A DNA stretch of 64,000 nucleotides from Actinomadura sp. KC06. Its GTDB lineage: Bacteria > Actinomycetota > Actinomycetes > Streptosporangiales > Streptosporangiaceae. Shown here in pieces: positions 9,713 through 17,909 of the stretch (the first letter of the stretch is position 1; every line of letters begins with the position of its first letter). The stretch lies in contig NZ_SMKT01000021.1 in NCBI RefSeq assembly GCF_004348735.1, positions 1 through 64,000 on the forward strand, in the 5' to 3' direction. The notes under the pieces were generated by a model. That model worked only from the letters and a program-made list of their open reading frames with translations. It made no database searches and was not told where the DNA came from. Position numbers and translations under genes: made by a program.

Positions 9713-10854
9713 ATGACCTCCAACAACCACACACAGAATCGTGAGCTCCAGCATGACGCGCGCGCGTGGGCAGCCTTCACCGGCACGAAGTACACCGCCG
9801 CGCTGCGGCAGATGAGTTCCCCGCTGGCCCAAGGGCTCCTCGGTGATCGAGTCAGCGCACGGCAGCTGATCGCTGTCCTCAACGATCACGAGCTTATCGG
9901 CGCGCGGTGGCGATCCCGTCCTCGGTGATAACGGATTCCTCTCGGAAGCACCATGGCACATCAACGGCGAGACCGACTTCATCGAGCTCGCTCTCATCAC
10001 GGACCTGCTCCGGATGTTCACCCCCATTTCGGGCACCGCAACGCCGGAGGTGAACAGCTACTCCTTGAAGCACACCGCGGAGTGGTTCCTCAGCCCACAT
10101 AGCTCGAATGTGTCCAACGGCCGGGTGATCTGGGCGGCGGCAGTGCTTGGACTCCGGATCGCCGACCCGGATGGCGCCGGACCGAACCTTCTGATCGGTG
10201 TGTCGGAGCGCGAGCACGACTACGTACGCAGGATGGTCGGTCCGGGGTAGACCCCACCGCACGCGGACCACTACCGCCACGCCGGGTACGTCTACAGACC
10301 GCGCTTGTCCGGGCGGCAGCGGGCAACCCCATCACGGGTCGCTGGGTTCGGCCAGCTCTCGTGGACGAGGCGGCTCCCTTCCACGACTGGCTGATTCTTC
10401 AGGCCAGTCGCAACGACGTAGTGGGCAATCTTGCGAGCAACTATTCCGCCGGTGTGCGAGACAGCGATCATCGCATCGCTCGCACCCAGGACGAGCTGTT
10501 GGCGATCTTCTGCGAGGTTTCACATTTGCCCGAGGCGTATGACGCCGTAGTGAGCGCGATCGCAGAGTGGATGAGGACGTTGCCAGCACCGCAGCCCATT
10601 CGTACCGAACGCATCGGTGGAGGCTCACATAACCATGGGGGCTGGGGTGCCGGTGCCGGGACGGTGGAGCACTACGAGTACTACTGCCCCTGCGGCGACG
10701 GGAGGGTCATCGAAGAGCACGACAACGTGCCGGTTTCCGGGAGCACGATGTCCGGATCGACTGCGACAAGTGCCGCGCGGAGTGGCGCTTCGTTGACGGC
10801 AAGGCCGTGCGGGAATGGGGTCTGGAGCCTATGGCCGCAGGCGTCAGGAACTGA
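9713..10854 (+). pseudogene. zinc-ribbon conserved hypothetical protein, three frameshifts
   Basis: Translation switches through three registers yet reads as one protein: MTSNNHTQNRELQHDARAWA ... QLIAVLNDHELIGAR, shift near 9905, DPVLGDNGFLSEAPWHINGE ... VSEREHDYVRRMVGPG then stop at 10248, resumption near 10285 (LVRAAAGNPITGRWVRPALV), DEAAPFHDWLI ... YYCPCGDGRVIEEHDNVP, shift near 10732, then EHDVRIDCDKCRAEWRF and TGA at 10852. The CPC and CDKC pairs suggest a C-terminal zinc ribbon. I recall similar intact proteins in actinomycetes but know no function. It cannot yield a full product as sequenced. Confidence 0.75.
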
Positions 10855-10902
10855 TAGGCGACTGACGTAAGTGGCATCCCTGTGACCGTGAGAGAAGCAG
10901 GG

Positions 10903-12145
10903 CTATGCTGACTCGTCGCGTTCGGGGGGCTGAACCATCAGCACATTCGAGACGCCGCCTTGATTCACGCAGTCCTGGGCGAGGTCGTGGACGTGCCAGT
11001 AGTAGTCCAGCGCCGGGTCGACCGCGTTCACGGTGGTCTCGACCGGCGTGTAGCGGTGCAGAGGGACTGAGGCGCCGTCGTAGGCATAGCCGAAGTTATC
11101 CTTCGTCAGGATCGTCAACGGCTGCTCGCCGGTCCACTCGATCCTGACACGCTCGTCGTTGCAGTCGTCTCCGCCGTCGTGCGGGTAAGCGCCATGAGGT
11201 CGGCTATGGCGCACTCGATAGCGGTGGACTCAACCTGCCAGCCCTCATAGTACCCCTCGCTACTCATGCGATGCCCGCCGACCGCGGTGACAACTGTGAC
11301 CGAGCCGTCATGGTGAATGCTCATCCGAGCCTCCTTCCAGATCGAACGATCGCCGGTTGCCGTGTTCACAACCACCCATCGGCGCAATCCGAGACGGGGG
11401 TTGTCGCAGTCGACGTTCTCTAGCGGGTGGACGCCTCCACGCCCTGCATAGGTCAAGGCCAGCCCCACGGTCTTGGTCAGCACACCGCGGGCTTCCTCGC
11501 GGGTCAGGCGCTCGCGGAAGCGAGGAGTGCGAGGGTGGGCGACCGCGATCAGCCAAGCACGCTTGCCGGAGTCCCGACCGCTAGCGGCTTCTGCGAACAG
11601 CGCATCCAGAGCCTCGGTTGCGTGGCGGCGCTCCTCGAACCGAGCGCGGTACATCGCCTCGATCTGCCGCTCCTTCATCCACACAGTGTCGGAATCGTTC
11701 CGCACTGGCGCCCCGAAGTAGTCGTTCTTGTAGATCAGATGTGGCCGTCGATGCTCGCGGGCACCTCCACCACGACGGCCCGATTGCCCTTAGCTCCGAG
11801 GCGATACACGTTCAGGCCGAACACCGGCGGGGAGATAGCGGTGATTGCGGCACTGCGCAGGGAGCGCTCGTACGCCTCATCGAGCTCACCCACGTCGACT
11901 CGTTCTGTCGCCACCTTCTGCGACTCGCGCACGCCGAAGACGATGACACCGCCGCCGCTGTTCGCCATCGCAGCCACGTCCTTCGGAAAGTCGGTCTGCG
12001 GCAGCCCCTTCACCGGCGGCAGCTCCGACTTCCAATCCAGGTCAGTCGCCTCCGCTACTCCTGCGGCCACCGCTGCATCGAGCAGGTCATCTGTCAAGGG
12101 CGCGGGTGCGAGTCCGAGCGCGCGGTGGAGCGCGGTGAAGGTCAT
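10903..12145 (-). pseudogene. Schlafen AlbA_2-type DNA-binding protein, two frameshifts
   Basis: From ATG 12145 the frame gives MTFTALHRALGL, then DLDWKSELPPVKG, DFPKDVAAMANSGGGVIVFG and a beta-rich tail ending VVVEVPASIDGHI before a stop at 11735. WKSE and ANSGGGVIVFGV are signatures of the AlbA_2 (Schlafen-type) domain. The adjacent register continues directly with LIYKNDYFGAPVRNDSDTVW and a helical region to about 11190, where a second shift leads to DDCNDERVRIEWTGEQPLTI and the stop at 10903. Intact relatives are often regulators or defence-linked proteins. It lies 3' of, and in the same direction as, the DUF262 gene. Confidence 0.75.
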
Positions 12146-12227
12146 GCTCCAAGCGTAGGGAGGAGTGCCGACATGATCCGAGAAGCCGCCGCTTCCTCTA
12201 CCGGCTGTCGCCCTCAGTAGCTCTTGC

Positions 12228-14234
12228 CTATTCGATACTGGATGCGGGGAACCGTACGAGCTCACCGTTCCAAGGTTCCTCGCTGAGGACGGGGAGCTGG
12301 GACTGGGGGAGCAATGTTTCCTTCTCCCGAGAGATGACGTCCTTCCAGTCATCTATGGATCCGATGGCAAGGAAGGGACCTATGGGAATTTCGACCGTCT
12401 CGTTGCTGACTGTGACGGGGGCGCTGGCACCAGCGATCTCGATGTCGCCTGAAAGTCCCTGGTCACTGGCCTGGCGGATGGCGTCCTCGAAATCATCCAT
12501 GGTGAAGGACCCCGTCCAGGAGAAGCCGACGCCCTTGGCCGTGGCGACCATCCGACCGATGTCCCAGCTGCTCTGGTAGAGCTGGAATTCGAGAGAGTGT
12601 CCGGCGATCAGGTCGACCGTCGCGGCCAGGTGCTCGTCGAGCCAGCTTGGCCGGAACTTGTCGAGCAGCGCCGTCATAGCGTCGGCCAGCAGCGAGCGCC
12701 GCTTCTTGAGGAATTCTCGGTACTGTCCGGCCGTCCGGAGGTCCTCGTCGTACGGGACGAAGTGCGGGGCGAGTTCGGCCTCAGTCAGCGGGGGCACCTC
12801 GGGCGCGACGAAGTAGTCCGCTGGCGAGCGGTCGCTGATCCGCCGATTCGCCTTGCCGGAGATGAAGGCGAGGTTGGCCAGGTCATTGATCTCGGACTTG
12901 CCATAGGGCGGCGTATGCCTGGTGAGCGTCGCCTGCGGATGGATGTGGTGGTACTCGAGCTTCCGGCCGTCCTCCGCTATGGCGGAGATCTCGGTTCCGA
13001 ACCACCAGTCCCGAGCGCCGGCGTGCTTAGCCACAAGGTAGCTGAGGAAGAAGTACGGGCTTCCGACCGTCCGTCCTGCGAGGTCGCCGGGGGTGACCGA
13101 GACGGCGCCGGTCATCACTCCGAAGCTGGTGAGCAGCTTCTTGACGGGTTCGTCCTCCCGGGTTGTCGGAATGTCCTGCCCGAGCAGAGTGTCGGTGGAC
13201 GCGCTGTATCGGTTCTTGATGGTCGCTACAAGGAACCAGTACAAGATCCCATTGGCGGTATCGCCGTCCATCGCCTTGTCTTCTGGCCATTCCCCCAGCA
13301 GAACGATCAGGGGGAGCAGAACGTTGTGCGATGGCATCAGGCTGCTGCGACTGAGCTTCAGGTTTTCCTGGAGCAGGGGGACAAGACGCTGGAGACCGCG
13401 TTTGACGGTGTCCAGGCCCTTCTCCAACTCGGCGTCCGAGGCCGCCACTAGCCGGGCGTGGGCGCCCGTGGACAGCCCCCGCCCCAGGACGACCCCGGCG
13501 AGTGCCCTGGTCAGGAAGGTGATGTCGAGATCGTCGTAGTGTTCTTTCTTCCAGCGCTCCGCCTCGTCCTGAAGTTTGCCCAGGACGCCGGGCCAGCGGG
13601 CCGTCAGTGTGGCCAGCACAAGGTCGCTGGCCTTCAGGGACCGTCCACCGCTGTTGACACGGACGAAGATCTCGGTGATCTCCTGGTAGGAGAACCCTTC
13701 GAGGATCTCCATGTGGAACTGGCGCTCCCCGATCTTGGTGAGCGCGTGGAACCTCTCGAGAATCGTCTCCATCCCCAGGTCAGGGAGCTGCTCCGCGCGC
13801 TTGATCGCCAGTTGGACCATGTTGCCCTTGAGGACGTCGAACACCTTGATCCAGCGCGGATCCCTGGCCGTTGCCGGGCTCTGGTTCTGGAACTTCTCCG
13901 TCTCGATGTTGAAGATGATCTGGGCGCCCTCGTGGTTGCTGAAGACGCGGTGTAGGGCAGTCAGTCGTTGCTGCCCGTCCAGCAGGTACAGCGGGACGAC
14001 CACTGGCTCGGGGACGACCGTCCCGATGGCCATCTCCCGCGTGATCGGTACCTCGGAGGCCTTCCAGAGCAACAGCGACCCGGTCGGATACTCCCGGTAC
14101 AGCGATTCGACCAGCTTGGCCGTCTGGGTTGCCTTCCAGACGTACCCTCGCTGGATCTCAGGTAGCTTGATCTCTCCCTTGGAGACTTGATCGACCAGCG
14201 TGGCCACGGTTCGGGAGGTCTTCTCAGGGGGCAC
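12228..14234 (-). CDS. DUF262 / HNH (GmrSD-like) protein
   Basis: 668 aa from GTG 14234. The N-terminal DUF262 domain is clear: LPEIQRGYVW (residues 24-33), the YPTGSLLLWK segment, the LLDGQQRLTAL nucleotide-binding motif (DGQQR, residues 86-90) and VRVNSGGRSLKASDL (191-205). The middle is helical. At about 427-434 an EYHHIHPQ motif followed by NDLANLAFISGKANRRISDR fits the C-terminal HNH/His-Me nuclease (DUF1524-like) of GmrSD proteins, which restrict modified DNA. The last 150 residues form an extra beta-rich tail I do not recognise. It is divergent from the SNF2 gene across a 171-bp intergenic region, and likely contributes the cleavage or sensing component. Inference from domains. Confidence 0.8.
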   Translation of the reverse strand: MPPEKTSRTVATLVDQVSKGEIKLPEIQRGYVWKATQTAKLVESLYREYPTGSLLLWKASEVPITREMAIGTVVPEPVVVPLYLLDGQQRLTALHRVFSNHEGAQIIFNIETEKFQNQSPATARDPRWIKVFDVLKGNMVQLAIKRAEQLPDLGMETILERFHALTKIGERQFHMEILEGFSYQEITEIFVRVNSGGRSLKASDLVLATLTARWPGVLGKLQDEAERWKKEHYDDLDITFLTRALAGVVLGRGLSTGAHARLVAASDAELEKGLDTVKRGLQRLVPLLQENLKLSRSSLMPSHNVLLPLIVLLGEWPEDKAMDGDTANGILYWFLVATIKNRYSASTDTLLGQDIPTTREDEPVKKLLTSFGVMTGAVSVTPGDLAGRTVGSPYFFLSYLVAKHAGARDWWFGTEISAIAEDGRKLEYHHIHPQATLTRHTPPYGKSEINDLANLAFISGKANRRISDRSPADYFVAPEVPPLTEAELAPHFVPYDEDLRTAGQYREFLKKRRSLLADAMTALLDKFRPSWLDEHLAATVDLIAGHSLEFQLYQSSWDIGRMVATAKGVGFSWTGSFTMDDFEDAIRQASDQGLSGDIEIAGASAPVTVSNETVEIPIGPFLAIGSIDDWKDVISREKETLLPQSQLPVLSEEPWNGELVRFPASSIE

Positions 14235-14291
14235 GGGGGGTTGCCTCGCCTCCAGGGCTATCCGACATGTCCTATTGATCAGGATAGATCG

Positions 14292-14322
14292 TGCGTTACC
14301 AATACTTGCCGGTTGTAACGCA
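14292..14322. promoter_or_regulatory. inverted repeat in the divergent defence promoter
   Basis: TGCGTTAC (14292-14299) and GTAACGCA (14315-14322) are exact 8-base inverted arms separated by 15 bases. They lie between the divergent DUF262 and SNF2 start codons. This is a plausible operator for a dimeric regulator controlling both sides; no regulator gene is identified for it. The surrounding 14235-14405 region is AT-richer than the genes and must contain both promoters. Confidence 0.4.
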
Positions 14323-14405
14323 AGATGGCCCTGGCTCGATTAACGATGCTTGCCACCTGGTGGAGCACTATCGTGGTGCGTCGGATCTGCAGGGGGGAGG
14401 AACAC

Positions 14406-17400
14406 ATGGCAGGGGCGAGGTTGGACGACCTCACGCCGGGGACCGTCGTGGACGGCCTCGCCGCGTCCGGCTCGGTCACGGTGGTGGCGACCAAGTGGTA
14501 CGGCAACGACGCAGTCCATGTCACCTACCAGGCCGAGGACGGTGAGCCGGACCATCAACTCCTCTACCGTGATGCCGAGCCCCGCCTGACCATCCGCAAA
14601 GCATCCGCCGCCTACAGCTTTGATGCCGACGGCAGCTTGTTCAAGCTTGCCGCGGAAGCCTTGCGCATCCGCATGGCCGCCCGCTTCGACCCTATGCTGG
14701 CCGTCACGACCAGTGACCTGGAACCCCTCCCGCACCAGATCCAGGCCGTCTACGGCGAACTGCTCGACCGCAGCCCGCTCCGCTTCGTCCTCGCCGACGA
14801 CCCTGGCGCCGGAAAAACGATCATGGCAGGGCTCTATATCAAGGAGCTCATGCTCCGAGGAGATCTAGAACGCTGCCTCGTCGTGACCCCTGGAGGACTG
14901 GTCGACCAGTGGCAGGAGGAACTGCTCGACAAGTTCGGCCTCCGCTTCGACGTCCTCACCAGGGATTTGATCAACGCTCAGCTCGACCAGACCGTGTTTG
15001 AGAAGTACCCCCTCCTCATCGCGCGCATGGACCAGCTCTCTCGCAACGAGGATCTCCAAGCGCAGCTCGCTGAGTCTGACTGGGATCTGGTTGTGGTCGA
15101 CGAGGCGCACCGCATGTCCGCGAACTACTTCGGCGACGAACTCAAGAAGACCAAGCGCTACATGCTCGGCGAGCTCCTCGGCAAGCACACCCGTAACCTG
15201 CTGCTGATGACCGCCACCCCGCATGCGGGTAACGAGGCCGGCTTCCAGCTCTTCATGGGCCTGCTCGACTCTGACCGGTTCGAAGGCCGCTACCGCGAGG
15301 GCATCAGTTCCACCGACACCGACGGCCTCATGCGCCGTATGGTCAAGGAGGATCTCCTCACCTTCGAGGGCAAGCCCCTGTTCCCCGAACGCCGCGCCTA
15401 CACGCTTCCCTATCGGCTCTCTGATCCCGAGCGCGAACTGTACGACGTTGTCACCGAATACGTCCGGGAGCAGATGGGACGCGCCCAGGCCATGGCGGAC
15501 GGCAAGCGCGGCAACACCGTCGGCTTCGCCCTCACGGTGCTGCAACGTCGCTTGGCCTCCAGCCCCGAGGCGATCCTGAAGTCGCTGGCCCGCCGTCACA
15601 AGCGCCTTCAAGCTCTCCGGCAGGAGATGGCCGCCGGCCGCAGCCCTGTCGAGACCGCCCTGCGTGAGCGGCTGGCCAGGTTGCTCGGCAAGGATCTGGA
15701 AGACTACGACTCCGGTGATCTGCCCGCCGCCGAGCTCGAGGACCTGGAGAACGACGTCGTCGATGCCGCAACCGCGGCGCAGACCATCGCCGAGCTCGAC
15801 AAGGAGATCGCGATCCTCGCCGACCTGGTCGAGGTCGCCCGCCGCGTCCGCCATGCCGGGACGGACCGGAAGTGGACAGAGCTCCGCGAGCTGCTGCTCA
15901 GCAACCCGATGGTCAATGACGGCGCGGGCAGCCCACGCAAGCTGATCATCTTCACCGAGCACAAGGACACCCTCGAATACCTCAGGGACCAGATCAGTGG
16001 CCTGCTCGGCAGCCAGGACGCGGTCGTCACGATCCATGGCGGGGTGAGTCGCGACAACCGTCGGAAGATCAAGGAGCTGTTCACCCAGGATCGCGACTGC
16101 CGCATCCTGATCGCCACGGACGCCGCAGGCGAGGGCCTCAACCTGCAGCGCGCCAACCTGATGGTCAACTACGACCTGCCCTGGAATCCGAACAGGATTG
16201 AGCAGCGTTTTGGCCGAATTCACCGCATCGGCCAGACCGAGGTCTGCCACCTGTGGAATCTGGTGGCGGAGGACACTCGCGAGGGCGCCGTCTTCATCCG
16301 GCTCCTGGAGAAGATCGACGAACAGCGCAAGGCCTACAAGGGCAAGGTGTTCGACGTCCTGGGCGAGGCGTTCATCGACCGGCCGCTGCGCTCCGTGCTC
16401 ATGGAGGCGATCCAGTACGGCGACCGCCCGGACGTCCGCGACCGCCTTAACCACGTCATCGACTCCTCGGTCGGGGAAGGGCTGGAGAAGCTCCTGGCCG
16501 AGCGGGCTCTTGCCCATCAGAAGCTGGCCGAGGCAGACGTGGCGGAGTGGCGCCTGCGGATGGAGGAAGCACGCGCCCGCCGGCTCCAGCCGCACTACAT
16601 CAAGGCGTTTTTCATCGCCGCGTTCAAGCTCCTCGGCGGACGCATCGGCGAACGCGAGCCGGGTCGCTACGAGATCAGCCATGTGCCCGCGGACCTGCGC
16701 GAATACGAGTCCCTCATCAAGCACAGCGCGCCAGTGCTTCGCCGCTACGAGCGCGTCACCTTCGACCGAGAACTCGTTCGACCCGCCGGAGCCCCAAGCG
16801 CTGATCTGCTTGCCCCAGGACACCCGTTGCTGGATGCCGTCGTCTCCTTGATCATCGACAGGTACGGAGGCCAGCTCAAGCAGGGCGCGATCCTCGTCGA
16901 CCGCCGCGACGTGGGAGAGGAACCTCGCCTGCTGGTTGCGGTGGCCCAGGAGATCACGACCAGCCACCAGCCCCCGAGTGTCGTCAGCAAGCGTTTCGAC
17001 TTCGTTGAGCTAGGCGAAGCACGTAACAGGATGGCTGGCGCGGCCCCCTACCTGGACTACGCCCCAGCCGACGCGGAGGAACGCGAGCTAACCGCGCCCG
17101 TTCTGGAACAGCCCTGGCTGAGCAGTGGTGTGGAGGACCTCGCCATCGGATGGTCCGTGCAGAACGGGCTCAACGCGCACATGACCGAGCTACGTGAGCG
17201 CGTTGAACGCGAGACGGATCGAACACGCAAGCTGGTTCACGCGCGTCTCCTCCAAGAGATCAATTACTGGGACTATCGCTACGCCGACCTTCAGGAGGCC
17301 GAGGCAGCTGGCAAGTCCACCAAGTTGAAGTCGGACTTCGCCGCTCGCCAAGCCCGCAACCTGGAACGACGCCTCAACCAGCGGATGGAGGAGCTCGACC

Positions 17401-17909
17401 GAGACCGCCGTCTCCAGGCCCGCCCTCCGCGCGTCGCCGGAGCCGCCCTCGTGATCCCCCAGGGCCTTCTAGATCGCCTCGCCGGGCTACGCGAACAGCC
17501 TCCGGAGGCTTACGCCCGCGAAACAGCGGCCGTCGAACGCCGCGCGCTCGACCTCGTCCTAGCCGCGGAGCGCAAGCTCGGCCGGATCCCCGAGGAGATG
17601 GCCCACAACAACCCTGGCTACGACATCCGGTCCCGTACCGTGGACGAGCACTGGGTCTTCATCGAGGTCAAGGGCCGTGTTGTTGGCGCAGAGGACTTCC
17701 ATGTCACACGCACGGAAGTCCTCACTGGAAAAAACTCGGGACCTAACTTCCGACTGGCTCTGGTCAGCGTCCATCCGCATGGGCCCGACAATGACGATGT
17801 GCGTTACGTAGTCGACCCCTTCAAGGATGTTGACTTCGGCAGCTTTGATGCCACCGAAATTGGCGGCAACTGGAAGAAGACTTGGAATCGGGGAGGTGTT
17901 CCGGTATGA
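14406..17909 (+). CDS. SNF2/SF2 helicase with C-terminal DUF3883
   Basis: 1167 aa from ATG 14406, chosen because a GGGGGGAGG run lies 5 bases upstream; an earlier in-frame ATG at 14325 lacks one. The RapA/SNF2-type motor is complete: Walker A DDPGAGKT (131-138), Walker B VVDEAH (230-235), motif III LLMTATPH and the C-lobe ATDAAGEGLNL ... NRIEQRFGRIHRIGQ (about 568-610). A long helical middle follows, and the C-terminus has a DUF3883 domain (about 1071-1141: NPGYDIRS ... VFIEVKGRV), a nuclease-like fold common in defence helicases. Its stop overlaps the DUF1156 start (ATGA), so the two are coupled. Role inferred: DNA translocation in an antiphage or restriction system. Confidence 0.88.
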   Translation: MAGARLDDLTPGTVVDGLAASGSVTVVATKWYGNDAVHVTYQAEDGEPDHQLLYRDAEPRLTIRKASAAYSFDADGSLFKLAAEALRIRMAARFDPMLAVTTSDLEPLPHQIQAVYGELLDRSPLRFVLADDPGAGKTIMAGLYIKELMLRGDLERCLVVTPGGLVDQWQEELLDKFGLRFDVLTRDLINAQLDQTVFEKYPLLIARMDQLSRNEDLQAQLAESDWDLVVVDEAHRMSANYFGDELKKTKRYMLGELLGKHTRNLLLMTATPHAGNEAGFQLFMGLLDSDRFEGRYREGISSTDTDGLMRRMVKEDLLTFEGKPLFPERRAYTLPYRLSDPERELYDVVTEYVREQMGRAQAMADGKRGNTVGFALTVLQRRLASSPEAILKSLARRHKRLQALRQEMAAGRSPVETALRERLARLLGKDLEDYDSGDLPAAELEDLENDVVDAATAAQTIAELDKEIAILADLVEVARRVRHAGTDRKWTELRELLLSNPMVNDGAGSPRKLIIFTEHKDTLEYLRDQISGLLGSQDAVVTIHGGVSRDNRRKIKELFTQDRDCRILIATDAAGEGLNLQRANLMVNYDLPWNPNRIEQRFGRIHRIGQTEVCHLWNLVAEDTREGAVFIRLLEKIDEQRKAYKGKVFDVLGEAFIDRPLRSVLMEAIQYGDRPDVRDRLNHVIDSSVGEGLEKLLAERALAHQKLAEADVAEWRLRMEEARARRLQPHYIKAFFIAAFKLLGGRIGEREPGRYEISHVPADLREYESLIKHSAPVLRRYERVTFDRELVRPAGAPSADLLAPGHPLLDAVVSLIIDRYGGQLKQGAILVDRRDVGEEPRLLVAVAQEITTSHQPPSVVSKRFDFVELGEARNRMAGAAPYLDYAPADAEERELTAPVLEQPWLSSGVEDLAIGWSVQNGLNAHMTELRERVERETDRTRKLVHARLLQEINYWDYRYADLQEAEAAGKSTKLKSDFAARQARNLERRLNQRMEELDRDRRLQARPPRVAGAALVIPQGLLDRLAGLREQPPEAYARETAAVERRALDLVLAAERKLGRIPEEMAHNNPGYDIRSRTVDEHWVFIEVKGRVVGAEDFHVTRTEVLTGKNSGPNFRLALVSVHPHGPDNDDVRYVVDPFKDVDFGSFDATEIGGNWKKTWNRGGVPV

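Noticed and set aside
14865-16967. 700-codon frame antisense to the SNF2 helicase gene
   Set aside because: High-GC shadow frame, no recognisable domain, opposite a clear helicase.
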